NCBI GenBank assembly: GCA_964036295.1 | Contig: OZ038463.1 | Coordinates: 26,585,069-26,649,068, forward strand | Direction of reading: 5' to 3' | Length of the DNA: 64,000 bases | Source: Plumapathes pennacea | Lineage: Eukaryota > Cnidaria > Anthozoa > Antipatharia > Myriopathidae | In this document: positions 29,958-42,480 of the stretch, piece after piece | Layout of the letters: the number at the start of each line of letters is the position of its first letter | Numbering within the stretch: the stretch's first letter is position 1 | The notes under the pieces: model-generated | Databases searched by the model: none | What the model was told of the DNA's origin: nothing | What the model saw: the letters and a program-made list of their open reading frames with translations, nothing else | Program-made: the position numbers and the translations under genes

Positions 29958-31491
29958 GACTATCACTTTGTGACAAATGTGCTACAGAAGCGAGTACAAA
30001 CGGCCTGATAACGGAATATTTTCACCGTGGCTTTCGTTATGAGTCCATAGTTGGACTTCTCAAGAAAGAGGGTATAGCAATGCACGTGAGGACCTTAAAG
30101 AGAAAGCTACAAGCACTTGGATTGCGGAAGAAAGGTAACGAGGAAGACGAGGAAATAGTGAAAGATCTCATCCGTGAGGAAACGTAGGGACCAGGGCGAC
30201 TTTCCGGTTACAGGAATATTTGGCATGCTTTGAGACTCAGGCATCATGTCCATGTTCCTCGTGGTCGAGTTGCCCAGTTTATGAAAGAAATAGATCCAGA
30301 TGGTGTGGCGGATCGAAGAAGAAAGCGATTGTCACGACGAAAGTACAGTTCTCCAGGCCCAAATGCATGTTAGCATATTGATGGTAAGGTCTTAGTGTAG
30401 TATACAACCATTTTATAGTGAAGTTTGTACTAATGCTGGGATTTTGTGCAGGTGCAGTTACTAAAGCTTGTAATTAAAGGATAAAAGTGCTGAGCAATTT
30501 AATAGAATATGAAAAAGTGAGGTACATGTAGATGTCCCCATTCATCCCAGCCTTGGAGGAACTCCCAGGAAACAAGATCACGAATCAGCAACTTGGTTTT
30601 ACGTAGCAGGTTTTATCCAGAAGGGGAGGGGGAGGATGACTAGCTCTATCATCTGCCTGTTCTTTTCTTTGCGTTTGGGAAAGAGAATGGCCATAGGCAG
30701 GCAACACACTCGTTTGTAATGATTTTATTATGTCTTTCACCTTCTTAGACTATGACAAATTAAAGCCATATGGCTTTCCTGTTCACGGTGCAATATGTGG
30801 TTATAGTCGTCGGATTATGTGGCTTGAAGTTGTTAAATCAAACAATGACCCAAGAGTGGCTGGAAAATTGTACTTGGAATGTGTGAAGGAAGTTGGAGGG
30901 TGTCCCCTGCTTGTAAGAACTGATTGTGGTTCAGAAAATGGAATTGCTGCAGCGATGCAATGCTATTTCAGAGCTAGTGGAGAAGATAAGCAATCTGGAG
31001 AACAGGCACATAGGTATGGATCATCACCAGCCAGTCAGCGAATTGAGGGCTGGTAGTCATTTCTGCGACGCAACCGTGCTACCTGGTGGATGAACCTGTT
31101 CAAAGACCTGTCAGAGAGTGGTTCCTTGCAACTTGGAAACACTTACCACATGGAATGTTTATGGTTTTGTTTTTCACGAGTTCTGCAGAATGATCTTAAT
31201 AAAGTTAAGGATCACTGGAACAGTCATTACATCAGACGATCTGGGCATGGTGTCCCAGATATCCTGTTCTACTTACCAGAGCAGTCTGCAGCTGTTGACT
31301 GTTTGGTGCCAGTCTCCCAAACACAAGTGAATGAAATGGAAAACCTCTATGACATAGAGTTAGAGGAAAACATTTATCATGAGTACTTTGAGTATGCCAT
31401 GGAATATGAAGGCTGGGAATATCCTGATGGTGAAGATGGTGCTTTGACATTGTTCCATAACCTTATTTCATTGAATGCACAAGATAACTAG
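29958..31491 (+). pseudogene. integrase-core-domain (rve-like) protein pseudogene
   Basis: Two exons, 29958-30383 and 30749-31491, with GT-AG borders. The first encodes a helical region (NGLITEYFHRGFRYESIVGL, then GYRNIWHALRLRHHVHVPRG and IDPDGVADRRRKRLSRRKY). The second carries an RNase H-like integrase core: HIDxYDKLKPYGFPVHG, LLVRTDCGSENG and SQRIEGW, giving a D-D-E arrangement, followed by a conserved C-terminal YIRRSGHGVPDILFYLP. I recall this as the putative integrase-core family widely expanded in corals and anemones. In-frame TAG codons occur at about 30187, 30373 and 31054. At the last two a conserved Trp is expected, so G-to-A changes probably produced them. The gene is inactive. 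No transposon ends were identified. Confidence 0.8.
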
Positions 31492-31876
31492 TTACTGCTT
31501 CACTTGAACGAAAGCTCTGTAGTGACAAGGTTAACTCAAGCAGTAACAACATGAATCTTTGTTATACTAAAGAAGAACAGGAAAGGTTTAATTCTGTACT
31601 TTCATGCACTTGTTTCTTTTCATGTTATGTTGATACATAAATGATACAGAAAGAACAGCTACCCTAATGATATACATTTCCTATTATGCAATACGTTCTA
31701 AGTGTTTACATTGTGAAATACTGAAGGATTGGCACATTTCTATTACCAACTAATGCTTCAGTTTTAGTTAAAATTATCAAATACTGCATTCATGGTACTT
31801 TTGTTGTGAGTAAAATGAAAAAATAAATTAGAATAAAGAAAGGAAAGTTAAATGAATAAAGTAAACTGGAAAAGTT

Positions 31877-34139
31877 CTAAAGTATGCCAAATCCAGGTGA
31901 CATCAAAACACCATCCTCCATGGACTTCCTGAAATGTTCATAACTCTTATGCAATGGCAGAAGAAGACCATTTGCACAGGTGTTGGCAATGGGAAACCCT
32001 GAAAAGTAAGATTCGCCTGTCGATGGACAGATCTTGTCATGCAGGAAGCCAAGATAAGGTGGTGGGTCAAATCCCAGGGGTGGTGGCGAAGCAAGGCCAG
32101 TGGCAAAGATCAACAGCTCAGTCAAGTTCACCTTGGAGTCTTCTTCTGTAGAGAAAAGAAGGGAAGGGGTACACTCTTGCCAAATTGAAATCTACTGGGG
32201 GGAAAATGTCCAATTTGATGAATTGATTTAGTAATTACATCTTCATTGAGCACCCATTTCAAATAACAATGATTGAAATGTTAACAGTTTTCCTTTCTTG
32301 TTACAAACTATATTCTTACATGTGTAGCTCCATAAGCTATACCTGCAAAGTCCTCCAGCAAATCCCTCCAGTAGCCAATGCCAGTCTGCTCTACAATGTA
32401 CTTGTTCGATCCCACTTCATTCCTTCTAATATGGAACAGCCCTCTTATGAGTTCGGGAGTGACTGCTGGGGTTGGTTGAGGGCAAAGCAACTCCTTTGCG
32501 ACTGATGAAGTGCACAAGCTGAGAAAGCCCAGTGACTCCAAACCTTTCTTGAAACTAAATACAGAAAGAAAAAAGAAACTGAATCATCAGGGGTTGTAGT
32601 GCTGCTAAACTGAACAATTAGGTTTTCAATACCTCTCAACTGCCAAACTGCGACCAAACAAAAGCCAATGACAGAGATCGTGGGCCAGTTCGAATCTCTC
32701 CTTGTATTTTACAAGCCTATAGCATCCAGAGATTGAAAGTAGATCTTCATTATCTTCTATGGCCCTCTGTAGTGCACTGCTGTGAGTAGCATTCATAATC
32801 TGAAAACATAGTAATGCTGTGAATTCCATTTAGGAAATTAAAATAATCGATTCAACTTTCCACAATTAAAACACTATGGAAACATGTTTAGTTTGGAAGC
32901 TTAACTTGATTAATAATGCAGGCAGGAATACAAAATATGTTTGTCATATGTCTGTTAAGCAGGTGGTAATGGTGACAGTCACAGCCCCCATGGAAAATAC
33001 AACCTATTAAATGATTCACTTTTTAAAATAATCTCAGTACCTCTGAAATTTTGTCTTTGAATTCCTTGTCTAGGTAGTGGAGCATCTCATCAGCTTCCAA
33101 TTTCTCTCCCATCAGGTAATTAAGTAGCACAGGTGAGAGAAGCTGTGGGGCAGGTCCACCTTGAGCCAGGGAAAGCACCATAGACACTCCAGCAAAGTAG
33201 TATTCTTCTGCTTGAATGGCTGAAATGTGAAATTCACATCTTAAGTACACTGTCATGTGTACTGTATGATAAACCGTAAATCCTCCAATAAGCACCTGGG
33301 GTGCTTTTCCAATATTAAGAATAAGGTGGGGGGGAGAGTAACGAAGTATAACACACCAAATTAACTACAGCATGATTTGTACAAATAAAGAAATAGCTGT
33401 ACTCATGCTTTACCCTTCACTTTCTCATCAACATACCTTTAGTGTCATGTGTCAGTGTTTTTCCTATCTCTGATGGCCCAGCAAACAATTTGGATGTACT
33501 GGAGGAGCAGCCTTAGGAACTCTCGTCGTGGTCCACCTTGATCAATGGCTCCCTCTCGCTTGTCATCCATGTCAGTAAAGTGGACTATAATAGTGGAGTC
33601 TGGTCCAAATGACTTCCTCTTCATTGCCCTCATGGTACCATCCCAGAGACTGAGGCGGCATATGTTGAAACGAGCAGTTTTGTCAGTGATGACTTGCTCA
33701 TGTAAGGTCTTCACAACTTCTTGGGCTGACAGCTCTGCAACATCTTGGGATGACATATCAGGCTGCACATCAGTTGAAGTTGACACAAGTTCATCTTTAG
33801 TGAGATCCACACAGGATGTGTACAAAGTGGCACAATTCCTCTATGTGTTTTGGAAAGGATGGCTGTAAAAAGAAAAGTTATAAAATTTAAACACTGGCAG
33901 AGGAAGAAGAAAATTTAATGAACTTGCATCTACATACAGTCAAACCTCTATAAAGTGGTCACCCTTGGGACTGAGCCAAGTGACTGCTTTAGAGAGGTGG
34001 ACTGTTTGGTAGAGGTTTGACGGTATCCAGAATATGTTCTAGTAAACTTACCTTTCCAAGCACAGGTTGACGTGTGCATTAATATCATATGCTGGGAATG
34101 TTTTGTCACACACAGGACATGGCAGGTCATGCCTTCTAT
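31877..34139 (-). pseudogene. UBZ-zinc-finger and HECT-domain ubiquitin ligase, disrupted
   Basis: Six minus-strand exons can be chained: 34139-34052, 33862-33437, 33219-33041, 32799-32633, 32554-32343 and 32145-31877. Exon one has a RAD18-type UBZ finger (CPVCDKTF...HVNLC). The others give a G2E3-like HECT domain: GGPRREFLRLLLQY, EEYYFAGVSMVLSLAQGGPA, LGFLSLCTSSVAKELL, RGLFHI and a C-lobe with the catalytic-site context FPIANTCANGLLLPLHKSYE, ending SPGFGIL. All later junctions are in phase. Exon two is faulty: TAG occurs near 33841, and its length is one base out of register, with the frame changing between QYIQ and LFAGPSEIG. So it is probably a pseudogene, or the exon two border is different. 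HECT ligases transfer ubiquitin via the C-lobe cysteine, which is retained. Confidence 0.75.
33937..34023. repeat. MITE-like inverted repeat in HECT intron
   Basis: CAGTCAAACCTCTATAAAGTG at the left is mirrored by GGTAGAGGTTTGACGGTA at the right over about 87 bp, with inner GGTCACC/ GGTGGACTG partial complementarity. This type of short palindromic element is common in invertebrate introns. Confidence 0.7.
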
Positions 34140-34199
34140 CTGTGACCAGAACAAGCTATTGAAGTGAAGAAACATTACTTCAATAAAGCACCCCAAAAA

Positions 34200-35152
34200 C
34201 GTGTTTCAAATCCAGTAACATAATAATGCATTCCTCACTTAAGCACTCTGACTGGTAGTTATTTCAAATTTTACATTGAGCAAAGTAGTGCACTTATTTA
34301 TAAGCGGCGTAACTTCCTTCCAAGCGGTATCCATATTCACGGTAATCATTAACTTGGGTTTCAAATGAAGACGAATACAAAATGCTTTTTCAAGAGTGAA
34401 GTTCATTATAGTCACATGAATGACCTGTCATAGAAGGTTCACATATTTACGGTCTCGGTAATCCGATGAAACAGATAAATATTAACCGGATGACTGAATA
34501 CGTACATACGTACAAGAATGTGTTGTTTTCTTGCATAGTTCGTTCGAGCGAACTCTTAATAATTGTAACTCACTATCAAGAACACCAAAGTAACCTTTCA
34601 TTCAAGGGCTTTGGCATACACAATATACTTCAAGTCTTGTGGTAAGTTATCCAAGCAAATTTAAAAAGAGGAATGTAAACACCTAAATCGCGCGCATCCA
34701 CTGCACAATGAGTGTCGATAGAGATGAACGCCGGGTTCCTGTGTACGGTCAACCGACTGAAACATTCACACAAAATGATAACTGCACGATCGATATAAAG
34801 TCCGTACCGTTACGCCAGTATGAAATATTGTTTTCACACAGAGTTTATCAGGAAAATCGGGCGATGCTTGAAACACTCGACGTATCGGCCAAGAGCAAGT
34901 ATAAACCTTTGGAGCGTCTTCCGCATTCATACTTTCACCAAAAACCGTGATTAAAAGCTCGTATAATTCCGTGCCTTTAAAGTTAATCGATCTCTTGAAA
35001 TGTATTTCATCATGCGTGATCAGGCCCAAATTTGGAATAAACTTCCTAATTTGGAAGTCTATTGTTCACACAGATGACGGACGGACTGACTGACTGACGG
35101 TGTCGTGGCCGCAATAAGGTCATGCTTCTCACTTTCGTGAGACGCCGACCTT
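34200..35152. other. unassigned sequence and left flank of the minisatellite
   Basis: An 80-codon plus-strand ORF (34708-34950) is unrecognised. 35020-35152 (CCCAAATTTGGAATAAACTTCC, a TGAC microsatellite, GTGAGACGCCGACCTTAAAAA) resembles 43600-43735 and, more weakly, 42720-42810. It is therefore the end of another dispersed repeat that abuts the satellite. Confidence 0.4.
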
Positions 35153-38100
35153 AAAAACCAAGGGGGTACCCTTAATTAAAAAACCAAGGGGGATCCTTAT
35201 AAAAAACCTAGGGGATACCCTTACTAAAAAAGCCAAGGGGGGACCCTTACTTAAAAAACCAAGGGGGTACCCTTACTAAAAAAACCAAGAGTGTACCCTT
35301 ACTAGAAAAAACCAAGTGGGAACCCTTACTAATAAAACCAAGAGGGTACCATTACTAAAAAAACCAAGGGGGGACCATTACTTAAAAAACCAATGGGGTA
35401 CCCTTACTAAAAAAAACCAAGTGGGTACCCTTACTAAACAGACCAAGGGGGGACCCTTACTAAAAACCTAGGGGGTCTCCTTACTAAAAAAAACCAAGGG
35501 GGAACCCTTACAAAAAAGAACCAATGGGGTACACCTACTAAAAAAAACCAAGGGGGTACCCTTACTAAAAAGACCAATTGGGGACCCTTACTTAAAAAAC
35601 CAAGGCAGTACCCTTACTAGAAAAACCAATGGGGTACCCTTACTAAAAAGACCAAGGGAGGACCCTTACTAGAAAAACCAACGGGGGACTCTTACTTAAA
35701 AAGCCAATGGGGTACCCTTACTAGAAAAACCAAGGGGGGACCCTAACTAAAAAAACCAAGGGGGGTCCTTAACTTAAAAAACCAATGGGCTACCCTTATT
35801 AAAAAACCAAGGGGGTACCCTAACTAAAAAGACCAAGGGGGGACCCTTACTAAAAAGACCAAGGGGGGACCCTTACTAGAAAAACCAAGGGGGGACCCTT
35901 ACTTAAAAAACCAATGGGGTAACCTTACTAGAAAAACCAAGGGGGGACCCTTACTTAAAAAACCAATGGGATACCCTTACTAGAAAAACCAAGGGGGTAC
36001 CCTTACTAAAAAGACCGAGGGGGGACCCTTACTAGAAAAACCAAGGGGATACCCTAACTAAAAAAACCAAGGGGGGTCCTTTACTTAAAAAACCAATGGG
36101 CTACCCTTATTAAAAAGACCAAGGGTGGACCCTTACTAAAAAGACCAAGGGGGGACCCTTACTGGAAAAACCAAGGCGGGACCCTTACTTAAAAAACCAA
36201 TGGGGTAACCTTACTAGAAAAACCAAGGCGGGACCCTTACTTAAAAAACCAATGGGGTAACCTTACTAGAAAAACCAAGGGGGGACCCTTACTTAAAAAA
36301 CCAATGGGATACCCTTACTAGAAAAACAAAGGGGGGACTCTTACAAAAAAAATCAATGGGGTACACCTACTAAAAAAACCAAGGAGGTACCCTTACTAAA
36401 AAGACAATAGGGGGGCCCTTAAAAAGCCAAGGGTTACCCTTATTTAAAAAAACAACGTGGGACTTTATAAAAAAGCCCAGGGGTTACCCTTACTAAAAAG
36501 AACAAGGGGGACCCTTACCTAAAATACGAAGGGGGTACCCTTACTAAAGAAACCAAGAGCGGACCCTTACTAATAAAACCAAGGGGTACCGTTACTAAAA
36601 AAAACCAAGGGGGTACCTTTACTTAAAAAATCAATCGGGTACCCTTACTAAAACGTCAAGGGGGTACCCTTACTAAACAGAGAAAGGGGGGACCTTACTC
36701 AAAAATCAAAGGGGGTACCCTTACTAAAAAACCAAGGGGGTACCCTTTCTAAAAGAACAAGGGGGAACCTTACTTAAAAAACCAATGGGGTACTCTTACT
36801 AAAAAAACCAAATGGGTACCCTTACTAAAAAGACCAAGGGGGTACCCTTACAAAAAGGACCAATGAGGGAAACTTACTTAAAAAACCAAGAGGGTACCCC
36901 TATTTAAAAACCAAGGGGGACCCTTATAAAAAACCTAGAGGGTACAATTACTAAAAAAGCCAAGGGGGGACCCTTACTTAAAAAACCAAGGGGTACCCTT
37001 ACTAGAAAAATCAAAGGGGGACCTTTTCTTAAAAAAACCAGTAGGGTACCCTTACTAAAAATCCAAGGGGGTAGCCTTACTAAACAGACCAAGGGGGTAC
37101 CCTTACTTAAAAAACCAAGGGGGTACCCTTGCTAAAAAAATCCAAGGTGGTACCCTTACTAAAAAACCAAGGGGGTACCCTTATTTAAAAAAACAAAGGG
37201 AACCCCTTATAAAGAAAACCTAGGGGGTACCCTTACTAAACAGAGGAAGGGGGACCTTACTTAAAAATCAAAGGGGATACCCTTGCTTAAAAAACCAAGT
37301 GGAGACCCTTACTAAACAAAGCAAGGGGGCACCTTACTTAAAAAACCAAGGGAATAGCCTTACTAGAAAAACTAAGAGGGGGACCCTTACTTAAAAAACC
37401 AAGGGGGTACCCTTACTAAAAAAAACAAGGGAGGACCTTTACTTAAAAAACCAATAGGGTACCCTTACTAAAAAACCAAGGGGGTACCCTTACTAAACAG
37501 AACAAGGGGGACCCTACTTAGAAAACCAAGGAGGTATCTTTACTTAAAAAATCAAGGGGGGATCCTTAGTAAAAAGCTTAGGGGGTACAACTACTAAAAA
37601 TCCAAGGGGGGAACCTTACTTAAAAAGCCAATGGGGTACCCTTATTAAAAAACAAAAGGGGTACCCTTACTGAAAAGACGAATGGGGTACTCTTACTAAA
37701 AAACCATGGGGGACCCTTACTTAAAAAACGAGTGGGGTACCCTTACATTGCTAATAAGACCAAGAGCGCACACTTACTTAAAAAACCAAGGGGATACCCT
37801 TACTTAAAAAACCAAGGGGGGACCCTTACAAAAATACCTATTGGGTACCCTTACTAAAGAAACCAAGGGGGACCCTTACTTAAAAAACCTAGGGAGGACC
37901 CTTATTAAAAAAGCAAGGCGGGACCCTTACTTAATAAACAAAGGGGGTAACCTTACTTAAAAAACCAATGGGGTACCTTTACTAAAAAAACCAAGGGGGT
38001 ACTCTTACTAAAAAGCCATGGGGATAATTACTTAAAAAACCAATGGGGTACCCTTACTAAAAAATCCTAAGGGGTACCCTTATTAGCGAAACCAAGGGGG

Positions 38101-41100
38101 TCCCTTACATAAAAAACAAAGGGGGTACCCTTACTAAAGAAACAAAGGGGGGACCTTTACTAAAAAAACCAAGGGGGCACTCTTACTAAAAAACCATGGG
38201 GGATCCTTACTTAAAAAACTAATGGGGTACCCTTACTAGAAAAACCAAGGGGGGACCCAAACTTAAAAAACCAGTGGGCTATCCTTACTATAAAAACATA
38301 GGGGGTTCCCTTACTAAAAAAACCAAGGGGGATCCGTCCTTATAAAACCAATGGGGTACCCTTACTAACAAAACCAAGGGGGTACCTTTACTAAACAGAC
38401 CAAGGGGGGTACCCTTACTAAACAAATCATGGGGGACCCTTACTTAAAAAACTAATGGGGTACCCTTACTAAAAAAAGCAAGGGAGAACCCTTACTAAAA
38501 AACAAGGGGGACACTTACTTAAAAAACCAAGGGGCTACCCTTACTTAAAAACCCAAGGGGGGACCCTTACTAAACAGACCAAGGGGGTATCCTTACTAGA
38601 AAGACCAAGGGGGAACCCTTACTTAAAAAACCAATGGGGTACCCTAACTAATAAAACCAAGGGGGTACCCTTCCTAAAAAAACCAAGGGGGGACCCTTAC
38701 TAAAAAAACCAAGGGGGTACCCTTACTAAATAAACCAGGAGGGTACCCTAACTAAAAAGACCAAGGGGGGACTCTTACTTAAAAAACCATTGGGGTACCC
38801 TTACTAAAAAAACAAGGGGTACCCTTACTAAACAGAGCAAGGGGGGGACCTTACATAAAAAACTAAGGGGGTACCTTTACTTAAAAAACCAAGGAGGGAC
38901 CCTTACTAAAAATACCTAGGGGGTACCCTTACTAAAAAAACCAAGGGGGGACCCTTACTAATAAAACCAATGGGGTACCCTTACTAAAAAAACCAAGGGG
39001 TGACCTTTACTTAAAAAACCAATGAGATATCCTTATTAAAAAAAACAAGAGGGTACCCTTACTAAACAGACCAAGGGGGGACCCTTAGTTAAAAAACCAA
39101 GGGGCTACCCTTACTTAAAAAACCAAGGGGGGCCCTCACTAAAAAACTTATGGGGTACCCTTCTAAATAAACCAAGGGGGGACCCTTGCTTAAAAAGCAA
39201 TGGGGTACCCCTACTAAAAAACCAAGGGGGTACCATTACTCAAAAGACCAAGGGGGGACCCTTAATAAAATAAACGAAGTGGGTACCCCTACTAAAAAAA
39301 ACCAAGGGGACCCTTACTTAAAAAACCAAGAGGGGACCCTAACTTAAAAAACCAATGGGGTACCCTTAGTAAAAAATCCAAGGGGCACCCTTACTAAAAA
39401 AAATCAAGGGGGTACCCTTACTTAAAAAACCAAGGGTGTACCCTTAGTTAAAAAACCAAGGGGGGGACCCTTACTTAAAGAACGAATGGGGGTCTCTTAC
39501 TACAAAAACCAAGGAAGGGACCTTACAATAAAACTAACGGGGGGTCGTTACTTAAAAAAACCAAGAGGGGACTCTTACTTAAAAAACCAAGGGGTACCCT
39601 TACTAAAAAGCAAAGGGGGGACCTTTACTTGAAAACCCAAGGGGGGACCTTTGTTTAAAAAACCAATGGGGTACCCTTACTAACAAAACCAAAGGGGTAC
39701 CCTTACTAAAAAGGCCAAGGGGAATCCTTACTTAAAAAACTAAGGGGGTACCCTTACTTAAAAAAGCAAGGGGGGACCCTTACTAAAAATGCCTAGGGGG
39801 TACCCTTACAAAAAACCAAGGGGGGACCCTTACTTAATAACCAAGGGGGTACCCTTACTAAGAAAACCAAGGGGGTACCTTACTAAATAGACCAAGGGGG
39901 ATCCTTACTTAAAAAACTAAGGGGTACCCTTACTTAAAAAAGCAAGAGGGGACCCTTACTAAAAATGCCTAGGGGGTACCCTTACAAAAACGCAAGGGGG
40001 AACCCTTACTTAAAAACCAAGGGGGTACCCTTCCTGAAAAAAGCAAGGGGAGACCATTACTAAAAAACGAATGGGGGACAATTACTACAAAAACCAAGGG
40101 GGGAACCTTACAATAAAAACCAAGGGGGATCGTTACTTAAAAAACCAAGGGGGGACTCTTACTTAAAAAACCAATGGGGGACCTTACTAAAAATACCCAG
40201 GGGGTACCCTTACAAAAAAAACCAAGGGGGTACCCTTATTTAAAGACCAAGGGGTTACCCTTCCTGAAAAAAGCAAGGGGAGACCATTACTAAAAAAACC
40301 AATAGGGGAATTTTATTACAAAAACCAAGGGGGCAGCCTTACAATGAAAACCAAGGGGATCCTTATTTAAAAACCAAGGGAGATTCTTACTTAAAAATCC
40401 AATAGGGGCCCCTTACTAAACAAACCAAGGGGGTACCTATACTAAAAAAACTAAGGCGGGACCCTTACTTAAAAATACCAATGGGGTACCCTTCTTGAAA
40501 AAAGGAAGGAGAGACCATTACTAAAAAACGAATGGGGGACTCTTACTACAAAAACCAAGGGGGCAGCCTTACAATAAAAACCAAGGTTGATTCCTTACTT
40601 AAAAAACCAAGGGGGATTCTTACTTAAAAATCCAATAGGGGCCCCTTACTAAAAAAAACCAAGGGGGTACCCTTACTAAAAAAGGTAAGGGGGGACCTTT
40701 ACTTAAAAAACCAATGGGGTACCCTTACTAAAAAACCAAGGGGGTACTCTTACTGAAAAAACCAAGGGGGAACCCTTACTTAAAAAACCAAGGGGGTACC
40801 CTTATTAAAAAAACCAAGGAGGGACCCTTACTTAAAAAACCAATGGGGTACCCTTACTAATAAAACCAAGAGGGTACCCTTACTAAAAAGACCAAGGGGG
40901 TACCCTCACTTAAAAAGTCAAGGGGGTACCCTTAGTTAAAAAACCAAGGGGGGACCTTTACTAAAAATATCTAGGGGGTACACGTACAAAAAATCCAAGG
41001 GGGGACCCTTACTTAGAAACCAAGGGGGTACCCTTCCTGAAAAATGCAAGGGGAGACAATTACGAAAAAAAACCAATGGGGGACTCTTTCTACAAAAACC

Positions 41101-41217
41101 AATGGGGACCCTTACTAAATAAAAACAATGGGGGACCCTTACTGAAAAAACCAAGGGGGTACCCTTACTGAAAAAACCAAGGGGGTATCCTTACTGAAAA
41201 AACCAAGGGGGGACCGT
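35153..41217. repeat. 6-kb minisatellite, 26-27-bp units with two core types
   Basis: Roughly 230 tandem units of the form AAAAAACCAAGGGGGTACCC + TTACTT. Two main versions intermix: core GGGGTACCC (with a palindromic GGTACC) and core GGGGGACCC. Commoner variants are CCAATGGGG for CCAAGGGG and ACTAAAAAAA, ACTAGAAAAA or ACTTAAAAAA for the spacer. In many stretches the two cores alternate, giving a higher-order unit near 53 bp. Divergence between neighbours is modest. The array is noncoding, and open frames across it are repeat artefacts. Confidence 0.95.
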
Positions 41218-41519
41218 AAGGTCGCCAATATATCTTATACTGCCTGATCAGGATTAATTTTTGCGCCAAAGTAAGAGAAAGTGTTTTGCGCGAAATCTGA
41301 GCAATCTCGTACCCAGACCCTCCAATGTAGACGAAACTCGAAGGCTGGGAGGACGTCCGCACGGAGGTTGAGTTAACAAAATGTTAAGAATTGGATCGCT
41401 AGTTGAACCCGTCAAGGGTAATTTAGTTTCAAATAGATCTCTGTAGTGCAAAGACGACCGGAAAAAGTACCAACGGCCAGAAATGGCGAGCTTTCTCGAA
41501 CGGTAAAGTTGCAGGGACC
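41218..41519 (-). repeat. right flank of the minisatellite, unclassified repeat end
   Basis: Starts at the array edge with GTAAGGTCGCC, the inverted counterpart of CGACCTTAAAAA at the left edge (35142-35153). Further right, minus-strand sequence reads a Pro/Arg-rich frame without a known domain. Confidence 0.35.
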
Positions 41520-42480
41520 CAGTTGATTTGGCCTTGCCAGTGAGTTCGCGGCGTGAGTTGCGTCGAGACCGAATATACTAAAATGGATAGTAGGGACAAG
41601 AGCGGAACTCCCAAGAGAGACTTCCAGTTTCTCACCAGAAAAATATCACACACAGAGAACTTTTGACATCTTGCTCAAATGAAACCTAACTAAACTATAA
41701 ATTATCATTACAACACTCATACATCTGATTCTTAAAGGCGAGGAATGAATTTTGAGCTTAGGAGCGAAAGTGTCAGCCGGCAAGAAAAGCTGATTAATGC
41801 GTGACACAGGCCACTAATCAGAGGCCACGATTAATCCAGCCTTCGCTTACAATACTTATCTGCTCTCTTTATTAACTGAATGCCTTTCTTCTCTCAGGCT
41901 TTAGAGTATTCGTGCTCTGTAACAAATATAAAACTGAAATCCCGCGGGACTGAAAGCGAGGAATGAATGAAACACGATACCTGTTTACAATATTTTGCGG
42001 TTTTGATCACAGCGTGTTCGGTCCATTTATGACTGAAAACTCAATGCTCAGGACTATTTCGGTGTATTGTTCATTTCTAGTACACATTGACCACTTCGAA
42101 ACAAAAGCTACATGATTGAATGGAAGAAACATTTAAGCAGGCAATGTACGATAAGCAGAAGCATATTGTTAGGCAACAAATGTAATGTACAATGTATTTA
42201 GCATAAATCGCTATTGTTTTACGGCTAAAGCTCATCGTAGCTTTGGTTTCCGTCTTCGGCCTGTTATCTTCCTAGAATTATTTCGTGTCGCCACAGAAAG
42301 TTTCGTCGGGACTAAATAATTAGCGGCGACAGAGTTATTTGCAATCGCGTAGCGGTATCCATCAAATATTGAATCCACGAAATTTTTGCCAAAATCATTC
42401 CCTAAAATCCAGTTTATCCGTGCATGTTCCACAGAACCAAACGGTGTTGAGTTTCGAGCATAATTACCTCGCTGTGTCAA
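41520..42480 (+). repeat. R1 family, copy 2
   Basis: Shares GCCAGTGAGTTCGCGGCGTGAG, GGAACTCCCAAGAGAGACTT, TCAGAGGCCACGATTAATCC, GGCTTTAGAGTATTCGTGCTC and GCAATGTACGATAAGCAGAAG with copy 1. The minus strand of its right part carries an open frame (42480-42232) related to those in copies 1 and 4. Noncoding otherwise. Confidence 0.75.

Noticed and set aside
29586..29966. 126-codon minus-strand ORF
   Set aside because: Most of it is translation of the GTTGCTGCAAACAA minisatellite. It overlaps the start of the integrase pseudogene on the other strand and has no domain.
35153..41217. Possible CRISPR array or coding repeat protein
   Set aside because: There are no unique spacers: units are continuous and near identical. 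Open frames such as 36904-37092 and 40936-41154 are produced by the repeat itself.
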